From: Cohnella lubricantis
Lineage (GTDB): Bacteria > Bacillota > Bacilli > Paenibacillales > Paenibacillaceae
Length of the DNA stretch: 58,229 nt
Assembly (NCBI RefSeq): GCF_014212015.1
Contig: NZ_JACJVN010000002.1
Location: 1-58,229 of the forward strand
Reading direction: 5' to 3'
Shown: piece by piece, positions 28,580-35,761 of the stretch
Layout: every line of letters starts with the position of its first letter
Numbering within the stretch: position 1 is the first letter of the stretch
Notes under the pieces: generated by a model
What the model was told of the DNA's origin: nothing
The model's database searches: none
The model's input: the letters and a program-made list of their open reading frames with translations, nothing else
Made by a program: the position numbers and the translations under genes

Positions 28580-29298
28580 GGCCGAGATACTCGGCTTGGA
28601 CGCGTAACTCCGGCGCTTTGGGCCGCTTTCAGGCCGAGATACTCGGCTTGGACGCGTAACTCCGGCGCTTTGGGCCGCTTTCAGGCCGAGATACTCGGCT
28701 TGGACGTGTAACTCAGGCGCTCTGGGCAGCTTTCAGGCCGAGATACTCGGCTTGGACGCGTAACTCCGGCGCTTTGGGCCGCTTTCAGGCCGAGATACTC
28801 GGCTTGAACGCGTAACTCCGGCGCTTTGAGCCGCTTTCAGGCCGAGATTCTCGGCTTGGACGCGTAACTCCGGCGCTTTGGGCCGCTTTCAGGCCAAGAT
28901 ACTCGGCTTGGACGCGTAACTCAGGCGCTCTTGGCCGCTTTCAGGCCGAGATACTCGGCTTGGACGCGTAACTCAGGCGCTTTTGGGCCGCTTTCAGGCC
29001 GAGATACTCGGCTTGGACGCGTAACTCCGGCGCTCTGGGCCGCTTTCAGGCCGAGATACTCGGCTTAGACGTGTAACTCAGGCGCTTTGCGCCGCTTTCA
29101 GGCCAAGATACTCGGCTTAAACGTGTAACTCCGGCGCTCTGGGCCGCTTTCAGGCCGAGATACTCGGCTTAGACGTGTAACTCAGGCGCTCTGGGCCGCT
29201 TTCAGGCCGAGATACTCGGCTTAGACGTGTAACTCAGGCGCTCTGGGCCGCTTTCAGGCCGAGATACTCGGCTTGGACGCGTAACTCAGGCGCTCTGA
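28580..29298. repeat. Tandem array: 14 copies of a 52-bp repeat
   Basis: Units start at 28580, 28632, 28684, 28736, 28788, 28840, 28892, 28944, 28997, 29049, 29101, 29153, 29205 and 29257; one unit is 53 bp and the last is partial. Each begins GGCCGAGATACTCGGCTT, with a small hairpin GCCGAG-ATA-CTCGGC, and contains CGTAACTC[C/A]GGCGCT and GGGCCGCTTTCA. Copies differ by a few substitutions. There are no unique spacers, so it is not CRISPR, and because 52 is not a multiple of 3 it is not a protein repeat. It runs from near the leuS promoter to 5 bp before the stop codon of the gene at 29303. Confidence 0.97.
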
Positions 29299-29302
29299 AC
29301 GC

Positions 29303-30097
29303 TCAGCCCGGCTTGCGCGCGACGTAGAACAGCCGCTCGGAATCCGCGTTCGGCTCCGTCCACGTGAAGTCCGCGACGAGATGCAGCAGCTCGAAGCCTG
29401 CCGCCTGCAGTTGCCCTGCCAGCCAATCCGGTTCATACGCGCGCTGCGTGTGCGATTCCTCGAATCGCCGGTACAGCGTATCGCCGCTAGCAGCCCCGTC
29501 CGCATCTTCCCGCACGAAGAACGTCAAGTCATGCTCAATCTCCTGTCGGACCGGGTCGTAGTCGCTCGTCCATAGATAGGCGACGTCCTTCTCGTCCAGC
29601 ACGAACGGCTGCTCTTCGGCGTAACGCTCCAGCTGCTTCGGCGCATGCACGTCGAACAGGAACAAGCCGCCCGGGGCGAGCGAATCGAACGTCCGCCGGA
29701 ACGTCGCTGTCACGTCTTCCTTCTCCGTCAGATAATTCAAGCTGTCGCAGAAGCAGAGCACCGCGTCCACCGGCACCGGAAGCTCCCAGTCGCGCATATC
29801 CTGCTGCAGCCAGCGGATCGTGCCCGGCTCGTCCGCCTGGCGGCTATTGCGGCCGCCCGACTCCCACTTGCTGCGGGCGATGGCGAGCATATCCGCCGAC
29901 AGGTCGATGCCGAATACGGAGAAGCCCGCCTTGGCCAGAGGAATGGAGACGTTGCCGGTTCCGCAAGCGAGATCGACGACCGTCTTCGGCATGCCGTACT
30001 TCTCCCATGAACGCCGTGCAAAATTCATCCACTCCGAGTAAGGCATATCCTCCATCAGCCGGTCGTATACCGACGCGAAGCGCCGATAAGAACGCAT
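29303..30097 (-). CDS. yqeM: Class I SAM-dependent methyltransferase, YqeM family
   Basis: The 264-aa protein has motif I VVDLACGTGNVSIPLA, an acidic FGIDLSADML loop, LCFCDSLNYL and the LAPGGLFLFDVH post-motif. The substrate is not known. Its place after nadD-yqeK-rsfS matches yqeM of B. subtilis. ATG 30097 is preceded by GAGGAGGGGA. The stop codon lies just outside the 52-bp array, so transcripts from this gene that are not terminated would run into 14 small hairpins. Confidence 0.88.
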   Translation of the reverse strand: MRSYRRFASVYDRLMEDMPYSEWMNFARRSWEKYGMPKTVVDLACGTGNVSIPLAKAGFSVFGIDLSADMLAIARSKWESGGRNSRQADEPGTIRWLQQDMRDWELPVPVDAVLCFCDSLNYLTEKEDVTATFRRTFDSLAPGGLFLFDVHAPKQLERYAEEQPFVLDEKDVAYLWTSDYDPVRQEIEHDLTFFVREDADGAASGDTLYRRFEESHTQRAYEPDWLAGQLQAAGFELLHLVADFTWTEPNADSERLFYVARKPG

Positions 30098-30131
30098 CCT
30101 GTCCCCTCCTCTACCCCTGCCTATTCAGCCC

Positions 30132-31079
30132 TTAGTCCCGTCGGCTGTCCCCTTCACCGGAAGCCGCTTCGCCTCCGGCAGCCGTGCCGGTCTCCGTCAG
30201 CTTCGTCCAGCTGCCTTCCTGCGTCACGAGCCCTTCCTTCATCAGCTTGCCGACGGCTCGCTTAAACGCCGACTTGCTCATCTCGAAGCGGCGCTGAATG
30301 ACGTCAGCCGGCGATTCGTCGCTATACGGCATCGCGCCGCCCGGCCGCTCGCGCAGGAACGCGAGCAGGCGGTCGGCATCCTCGAGCCGCCCCTTCTCCT
30401 TCGCCGGGCGCATGGACAGCGTCACGCGCCCGTCCTTGCGAACCTGCGTGACACGGCCGCGCACCTTCTCGCCGATCCGCAGCGGGCGCGAAGCGCCGGC
30501 ATTCGGGATGTAACCCAGCGCGCCGAAGCCCAGCACGCCGCCTTCCACGAGCACGAAGTAGCCGTCGCGGAACGCATCCGTCACCCAAGCGTCCTTCTCT
30601 TCGTGATGCCACGAAGACGGCGCGCGGAACACAAGCGGCTGCAGGTCTTCGATTCGGGCGAGCCGCGCGAGCATCCGCCCTTCCTTGTCGTGCTTCATGA
30701 TGACATGGAGCTCGTCGCCCGGCTTCGGCCAGATGTCATGGCGCAAGCCCAGCTCCTTCACCGGCAGCAGCAACTGGCGGCTGATGCCGATCTCCAGGAA
30801 GCAGCCGAAGCGCGGGTGGAAATCCGCCATTTGCAGACGGCCCAATTCACCTAAAGTAAGCAGCGGGCGCTTCCGCGTCGCCGTTAGCCGCCCCTTGTCA
30901 TCGTGGAACAGGAACACCTCGACGTCCACTCCGACCTCGTAGCGCGCTCCTTCCGTCTCCCCGTAAGGAAGCAGCACCTCAGGGCCCTCCTCCGCATCCC
31001 ATTCGCCCAGGAAGTAGCCGAACGGCGACTTCTCCCGATTAACGCGAAGCTCCGCCATCGTGCCTGCGACTAGACTCAT
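30132..31079 (-). CDS. cvfB: CvfB/YitL-like S1 RNA-binding protein
   Basis: The 315-aa protein resembles CvfB: N-terminal S1-type beta barrels (VEVFLFHDDKGRLTATRKRP; PKPGDELHVIMKHDKEGRMLARL), a third (GEKVRGRVTQVRKDGRVTLSMRP) and a C-terminal winged helix (ADVIQRRFEMSKSAFKRAVGKLMKEGLV). The family binds RNA and affects virulence gene expression in staphylococci; the role here is unknown. ATG 31079 overlaps the rsfS stop as ATGA; the frame is open farther up but lies within rsfS. It is an insertion between rsfS and yqeM relative to B. subtilis. Confidence 0.9.
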   Translation of the reverse strand: MSLVAGTMAELRVNREKSPFGYFLGEWDAEEGPEVLLPYGETEGARYEVGVDVEVFLFHDDKGRLTATRKRPLLTLGELGRLQMADFHPRFGCFLEIGISRQLLLPVKELGLRHDIWPKPGDELHVIMKHDKEGRMLARLARIEDLQPLVFRAPSSWHHEEKDAWVTDAFRDGYFVLVEGGVLGFGALGYIPNAGASRPLRIGEKVRGRVTQVRKDGRVTLSMRPAKEKGRLEDADRLLAFLRERPGGAMPYSDESPADVIQRRFEMSKSAFKRAVGKLMKEGLVTQEGSWTKLTETGTAAGGEAASGEGDSRRD

Positions 31080-31420
31080 GCGAACGTCACGGCCTTGGCG
31101 TCCGACCACAGACGCTCGAGGTGATAATACTCCCGCTCCTCGCGGTGGAACACGTGCGCGACGACGTCGCCCATATCGACCAGCACCCAGCGGGCCGTGT
31201 CCATCCCTTCCAGGCGCACGAGGCAGCCCAGCTCCTCCGCTTGCTTGCGGATCTCCGTCGCGATCGACTGCACTTGCGTATCGGAGTTGCCATGACAGAT
31301 GACGAAATAATCGGCCACGAGCGAGATCCCCTTCAGATCCAGCGCGACGAGCTCATGCGCTTTCTTGTCTTCCGCTGCGCCTATTGCAGCTTTCAGCAAT
31401 TTGTCGGACGATACGGCCAT
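31076..31420 (-). CDS. rsfS: Ribosomal silencing factor RsfS
   Basis: RsfS binds ribosomal protein L14 and blocks 30S-50S joining under starvation. The 114-aa protein has the family core: KKAHELVALDLKGISLVADYFVICHGNSDTQVQSIA and TARWVLVDMGDVVAHVFHREEREYYHLERLW. ATG 31420 has GGGAGG at 7 nt; the 5 residues upstream are discarded. It lies in the yqeG-to-yqeM operon, 21 bp after yqeK. Confidence 0.97.
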   Translation of the reverse strand: MAVSSDKLLKAAIGAAEDKKAHELVALDLKGISLVADYFVICHGNSDTQVQSIATEIRKQAEELGCLVRLEGMDTARWVLVDMGDVVAHVFHREEREYYHLERLWSDAKAVTFA

Positions 31421-31441
31421 ATCCCGACCTCCCAATTTTAT

Positions 31442-32029
31442 TTATGCTAATGATGCCCGTTCGTTCTCTCGAATGCCCCGAATGAGGTCGTTGCGCGACA
31501 GAACGGTTAAGGGGAAAATAACTTTGCCTTTCGACAGCAGGAACGTGATCGTCGAATCGAAACCCGCGACCAGCGCCTCGTCTAGATTCGTCTTCGCCAG
31601 CTCGCGAATCCGCTCCACGCCGGGATACTCCCGGCTCGGCTCCATGTAGTCCGCCAGACAGACAATCTTGTCCAGCTTCGTCATCCGCTCCCGGCCCGAG
31701 GTATGGTAACGGATCGCATCCAACACCTCTTCGTCGTCAATGCCGTGCTCCTGCCTGACGACCCAAGCGCCGACATGCGCGTGCCACAGCTCTTTGTCGT
31801 GCTCGAGCAGCTCCGCCGGTAGCCCCTGCTCGCGGATGATTCTCTCCATCTTCTCGATCGGCCATGCCTTCGTATAATCGTGGAGCAGGGCCGCCAGCCA
31901 TGCTTTGTCCCGGTCGCCGCCGAAGCGGTCCGCCAGCTCCACCGCCGTCTCGATGACGCCCAAGACGTGCTGCCATCTTCGCTCCGGCATCTGGCTGCGG
32001 GTTGCTTCCTTCAACGCTTCACGATTCAT
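31442..32029 (-). CDS. yqeK: HD-domain hydrolase YqeK, probable diadenosine tetraphosphatase
   Basis: The 195-aa protein is a metal-dependent HD phosphohydrolase: RRWQHVLGVIETAVELA, AALLHDYTKAW (HD) and VLDAIRYHTSG, IVCLADYMEPSR. Members of the YqeK family split Ap4A symmetrically to ADP. ATG 32029 lies 9 nt after GGGAGG; the ATG at 32038 is too close to that site. The start overlaps nadD by 11 bp, so the two are coupled. Confidence 0.93.
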   Translation of the reverse strand: MNREALKEATRSQMPERRWQHVLGVIETAVELADRFGGDRDKAWLAALLHDYTKAWPIEKMERIIREQGLPAELLEHDKELWHAHVGAWVVRQEHGIDDEEVLDAIRYHTSGRERMTKLDKIVCLADYMEPSREYPGVERIRELAKTNLDEALVAGFDSTITFLLSKGKVIFPLTVLSRNDLIRGIRENERASLA

Positions 32030-32606
32030 ATAAGCCATTCCTCCCGATATAATCCCGAACGGCGTCCGGCACCTGATAGCGAATCGAGCGCCCTTCTCGC
32101 AGCCTGTCTCGGATTGCCGTGGATGAGATGCCGATCGGCGGCATGGGCGCTTGCAGGATGTTGTCCCGAAGGTAAGCCGGAAGCGCGCTTGCCTCGCTGT
32201 CCTCGCCTTGTCGGCGAAGGCAGACGAATCGGACTTGGGCCGCCAGCTCCTCGATCCGGCGCCAATTCGGCAGATCGTTCATCATATCCGTGCCGACGAT
32301 CCAGTAGAAGCTTCGATCGGGGTGATGCTCCCGGAGAGCCGCCACGGTGTCCACCGTATAGGATACGCCGCCGCGAACCAGTTCTGCATCTTCCGCACGG
32401 AAGGCAGGATGATCCGCGATTGCCAGCTTCACCATCTCGAGCCTAGCCTGCGCGTCTGCGCCCGGCTGCGCCTTGTGCGGCGGCACGTTCGTCGGGATGA
32501 ACCAGACTTCGTCTAAGTCCGCCGCTTCCCGCGCCGCTTCCGCTGCCAGCAGATGGCCGAGGTGAATCGGATCGAACGTGCCGCCCATCAGTCCCGTACG
32601 CGCCAT
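32019..32606 (-). CDS. nadD: Nicotinate-nucleotide adenylyltransferase
   Basis: NadD makes deamido-NAD from nicotinate mononucleotide and ATP. The 195-aa protein has the nucleotidyltransferase motif GGTFDPIHLGHLLAAE, the second motif IPTNVPPHK, FYWIVGTDMM and the ISSTAIRDRLREG signature. ATG 32606 has a purine-rich GAGAGGAAGAGAG before it. It is between yhbY and yqeK in the conserved operon. Confidence 0.97.
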   Translation of the reverse strand: MARTGLMGGTFDPIHLGHLLAAEAAREAADLDEVWFIPTNVPPHKAQPGADAQARLEMVKLAIADHPAFRAEDAELVRGGVSYTVDTVAALREHHPDRSFYWIVGTDMMNDLPNWRRIEELAAQVRFVCLRRQGEDSEASALPAYLRDNILQAPMPPIGISSTAIRDRLREGRSIRYQVPDAVRDYIGRNGLYES

Positions 32607-32636
32607 GCGTTCTCTCTTCCTCTCCAGCTCTCTTCC

Positions 32637-32936
32637 TCAGCTCTTGCGGGGAAGGACGATCTCTTTGTGGTCTTTGGATTCCTTGTACAGGACGATCGTC
32701 TTGCCGATCACCTGCACGAGCTCGCAGCCGGAGCGCTCCGCGATCTCCGTCGCGATCTCGTGGCGATCGTCGTCGTTGTTGTTCAGGATGTTCACTTTCA
32801 TCAGCTCGCGAACTTCGATCGCTTCTTCAATGTGGCGAATGAGTTGATCGTTGACGCCGCCCTTGCCGATCTGGAAGACCGGATCGAGATGGTGGGCCAG
32901 CGAGCGAAGATATCTTTTCTGTTTGCCGGTTAGCAT
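32637..32936 (-). CDS. yhbY: YhbY/YqeI CRM-domain RNA-binding protein
   Basis: The 99-aa protein starts MLTGKQKRYLRSLAHHLDPVFQIGKGGVNDQLI, the characteristic CRM domain with the GKGG loop, and ends LVQVIGKTIVLYKESKDHKEI. Related proteins associate with pre-50S particles. ATG 32936 is taken because family members begin there and AGGT precedes it; ATG 32957 is an alternative. A longer in-frame extension overlaps aroE and is rejected. Confidence 0.95.
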   Translation of the reverse strand: MLTGKQKRYLRSLAHHLDPVFQIGKGGVNDQLIRHIEEAIEVRELMKVNILNNNDDDRHEIATEIAERSGCELVQVIGKTIVLYKESKDHKEIVLPRKS

Positions 32937-32953
32937 GAGGTTTTGACCTGCTT

Positions 32954-33817
32954 TCATCGTGTTAATGGGGACGGAGCCGGTTCGCCGAACGACTCCAGCA
33001 CCGCGGCGCGCATGGCCTCGGCCGGAGCCGGCTGTCCCGTCCAATATTCAAAGGCGTAGGCGCCTTGGTACACAAACATGCCGAGGCCGCCGTGAATGCG
33101 GCAGCCTCTGCCCTCCGCCTGCTTCAGGAAGGCCGTCGTCAGCGGGTTATAGATCAGATCGCTGGCGACGGCTCCCGGACGAAGCCACTGCGGATCGAGC
33201 GGGACGGCGTCCACGTTCGGCGACATGCCGACCGATGTCGTGTTAATGACAACATCCGCGTCCTCGCATGCTTCGCGAAGGCGATCCCAATCGAGCGCAG
33301 AGACGGGGCTCGAAGCGAAGGACGCCGCAAGTTCGCGGGCTCGCTCCGCCGTTCGGTTAACGAGAACGATCTCGCCCGGATTCTCGCGCGTGAGCGCCCA
33401 GACGATGCCGCGCGAGGCGCCGCCGCTGCCGACGACAACGATTCGCTTGCCGGCCAGCTCCGGCTCCGCCTCTTCCTTGAGCGAGCGGACGTAGCCGATG
33501 CCGTCGGTGTTGAAGCCGATCAGCCGACCGCCCTCGTTCACGACCGTGTTGACTGCGCCGATCGCCCGCGCGCTCTCGTCGATCTCGTCGAGATGAGGCA
33601 TCACTTCGATCTTGTGCGGGATCGTGACGTTGAGGCCACGGAAGCCAAGCGCGCGGATGCCGGCGATCGCCTCGCCGAGCCGGTCCGGCGTGACGTGGAA
33701 AGCGCCGTAGGCTCCGTTGATCCCAGTCTCCCGAAAAGCCCGGTTCAGCATAATCGGGGACTTGGAATGGCGGATCGGATCGCCGATGACGCCGTATAGC
33801 ACCGTTTGACTGTCCAC
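32954..33817 (-). CDS. aroE: Shikimate dehydrogenase
   Basis: AroE reduces 3-dehydroshikimate to shikimate with NADPH. The 287-aa product has GVIGDPIRHSKSPIMLNRAF (substrate loop), GLNVTIPHK with the catalytic lysine, the NADP loop VVGSGGASRGIVWAL and VINTTSVGMSPN. GTG 33817 has GGGGGAGAGG close upstream. It lies between yqeH and yhbY as in B. subtilis. Confidence 0.97.
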   Translation of the reverse strand: MDSQTVLYGVIGDPIRHSKSPIMLNRAFRETGINGAYGAFHVTPDRLGEAIAGIRALGFRGLNVTIPHKIEVMPHLDEIDESARAIGAVNTVVNEGGRLIGFNTDGIGYVRSLKEEAEPELAGKRIVVVGSGGASRGIVWALTRENPGEIVLVNRTAERARELAASFASSPVSALDWDRLREACEDADVVINTTSVGMSPNVDAVPLDPQWLRPGAVASDLIYNPLTTAFLKQAEGRGCRIHGGLGMFVYQGAYAFEYWTGQPAPAEAMRAAVLESFGEPAPSPLTR

Positions 33818-33829
33818 TGCCTCTCCCCC

Positions 33830-34951
33830 TTACAGCATGGCGTCTCGCAGCAGCACCTTCACGCCCTTGGGCGCGTGGATGTCGAGCACGGCGCCGGTCT
33901 TGCCGTTCGCCTGAATCCAGCCCAGACCGGAGACGAACACGTCCAGATTCTCGCCGGGCTGTATGCGCAGCCGATGGCGGGTCCAGGACGGCATCTCGTC
34001 CAAGTAATCCTTCGACGGCGGCGACAGCAGCTCTCCCTTGTGATTCGCATACAGCTCATCCGCACGTTCCAGCTTCGTCCGATGAATCTTCAAACTGCCG
34101 GAGGAGTAAACCGTGAACGACTGGCGTTCGCCCTCGACGAAGTCGAACCGAGCGAGCCCGCCGAAGAACAGCGTCTGTTCCGCGTTCAGCTGATAAGTGA
34201 TCGGCTTGAGCGGCTTATCCGGCAGGACGGCTTGGAGACTGTCGCGCGGGATGATCTCGGACATCCGGCTCTTGTACACAATTCCCGGCGTGTCGATAAT
34301 GCTGCGTCCGTCATCCAGCGGAATGTGCACCGCATCCAACGTCGTGCCGGGGTAACGGGAGACCGTCAGCTCGCGGCCAAGGTCGCTGTAATCAGAGATA
34401 AGCCGATTGACGAGCGTACTCTTGCCGACGTTCGTCGCGCCGACGACGTAGACGTCGCGGTCGCCGCGCATGTCGCCGATCGTGCTGACGACGCGGTCGA
34501 AGCCAATGTTGCGCTTCGCGCTGCACAGAACGACGTCGGCCACCTTGAGGCCGCTCGACCGCGCCAGCTTCTGCACCCAGTTGCGCAGCCGGTTCCAGTT
34601 CGTCACGCGAGGCAGCAGGTCGATCTTGTTGACGACAAGCAGCACTGGGTTATTGCCCACGAAGCGCTGCAAGCCGGAGATCAGGCTGCCTTCGAAGTCG
34701 AACAAGTCGACGATGTGCACGACGAGGCTATTCGTCGCGGCGATGCCGCCGAGCAGACGCAGAAAATCGTCTTGGTCGATGGCGACCGAAGACGCGTCGT
34801 TGTAATTCTTAATTCGAAAACACCGCTGGCAAATAACCGGTTCCCGTGCGGCCGCCGATTCCGGGAGATAGCCCGGACGATTCGGCTCGCTCGTCTGCAG
34901 CGCGACGCCGCAGCCGGCACAGCGGCTGATTGTGGCTTGAATGTCTGACAA
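33830..34951 (-). CDS. yqeH: Ribosome biogenesis GTPase YqeH
   Basis: YqeH is a circularly permuted GTPase needed for 30S assembly. The protein (373 aa) begins with a zinc finger (CAGCG ... CQRCFRIKNYND), followed by permuted motifs: G4 VNKIDLLP, then G1 GATNVGKSTL and G3 DTPG, and a C-terminal domain. The start is taken as TTG 34951 because GGAGG lies 10 nt before it and yqeG ends 2 bp upstream; a GTG at 34978 would overlap yqeG and lie in front of that site. Confidence 0.95.
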   Translation of the reverse strand: MSDIQATISRCAGCGVALQTSEPNRPGYLPESAAAREPVICQRCFRIKNYNDASSVAIDQDDFLRLLGGIAATNSLVVHIVDLFDFEGSLISGLQRFVGNNPVLLVVNKIDLLPRVTNWNRLRNWVQKLARSSGLKVADVVLCSAKRNIGFDRVVSTIGDMRGDRDVYVVGATNVGKSTLVNRLISDYSDLGRELTVSRYPGTTLDAVHIPLDDGRSIIDTPGIVYKSRMSEIIPRDSLQAVLPDKPLKPITYQLNAEQTLFFGGLARFDFVEGERQSFTVYSSGSLKIHRTKLERADELYANHKGELLSPPSKDYLDEMPSWTRHRLRIQPGENLDVFVSGLGWIQANGKTGAVLDIHAPKGVKVLLRDAML

Positions 34952-34953
34952 AT

Positions 34954-35478
34954 TCAGCGTTCCTCCTTCTTCGGCCACAAGCCTTGCTTGCGAAGCCGGG
35001 ACAGGGCGATTCTCTCAATGCGGCGGTTGATCTTCGTTCCCCAGCCTTCTTCGCCGGGCGCGATCGGAGTGACCAATATCGTATGCAGGCCCATACGGCG
35101 TCCGCCGAGCATATCCGTCAGCAACTGGTCGCCGACGACGACCGCTTGATCAGCCTTCAGCTTCAGCAAGCCCAGCGCGCGCTTGAATGCGCCGCCGAAC
35201 GGCTTGCGGGCAGCCGGTATGTAAGGGATGCCAAGCGGCTTGGCGAACGTGGATACACGCGTCTCATTATTATTGGAAAGGATGACGACCCGAAATCCTT
35301 CCTCGTGCACCTTCTCCAGCCAGCCCTTCAGCTCGGGCGTCGCGGTCTTCGTACTCGCGCCGACCAGCGTATTGTCGAGGTCGGTGATGATTCCGCTCAC
35401 ACCGCGGGCGCGCAAGGCGTTCAGATCAATATCAAATACGGTGTTCACGATTTGATCGGGCAGCAACCGTTGGAACAT
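34954..35478 (-). CDS. yqeG: YqeG, HAD-superfamily phosphatase (IIIA)
   Basis: The 174-aa protein is a small HAD hydrolase: catalytic IITDLDNTLVG, the second motif VVILSNNNETR, the lysine AARKPFGGAF and motif IV VVVGDQLLTDMLGG. It is of the phosphatidylglycerophosphatase-like subgroup, though the substrate in Bacillales is unproved. ATG 35478 has AGGAGAT upstream. It is the first gene of the yqeG-yqeH-aroE operon. Confidence 0.95.
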   Translation of the reverse strand: MFQRLLPDQIVNTVFDIDLNALRARGVSGIITDLDNTLVGASTKTATPELKGWLEKVHEEGFRVVILSNNNETRVSTFAKPLGIPYIPAARKPFGGAFKRALGLLKLKADQAVVVGDQLLTDMLGGRRMGLHTILVTPIAPGEEGWGTKINRRIERIALSRLRKQGLWPKKEER

Positions 35479-35544
35479 TCCGGATTAATCTCCTGTCTCT
35501 AACGAAATGATTGAACAAAATATAACATACCCCGCGTGTCCTTG

Positions 35545-35597
35545 CAAAAAAAGAAAGGGCTTGCCCTAGTCATCAAGGAACGACTGCGGGCAACCCC
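35545..35597 (-). terminator. Terminator of the moxR-DUF58-transglutaminase operon
   Basis: A long imperfect stem (GGGCTTGCCCTAGTC with GACTGCGGGCAACCCC) is followed on the minus strand by TTTCTTTTTTT. It is placed between the transglutaminase gene and yqeG. Confidence 0.75.
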
Positions 35598-35646
35598 TTG
35601 CTTCTCGATATGGATAATCGGTATGTATCTCCTTCCGGTTGCTGTA

Positions 35647-35698
35647 CCGTTGTGAAATTTTGATTTGGTAACCTCTTCACGAGGTAATTCCACAACGG
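35647..35698. repeat. Nested inverted repeat in the yqeG/transglutaminase gap
   Basis: CCGTTGTG and CACAACGG bound the element; AATT pairs lie inside and a smaller hairpin ACCTC-TTCAC-GAGGT is nested at its right side. It lies within the 283-bp gap 35479-35761, which holds no gene I can support. It may be a structured RNA in the operon 3' end or a small repeat element. Confidence 0.5.
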
Positions 35699-35761
35699 CT
35701 AAGGCAAACGCTTCGCTCCTCCAGGAGATACATTCCTCTATTCCGCTTCGTTATTGCATTA

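Noticed and set aside
28580..29298. CRISPR array
   Set aside because: Units are contiguous 52-bp near-identical repeats with no unique spacers, and no cas genes are present.
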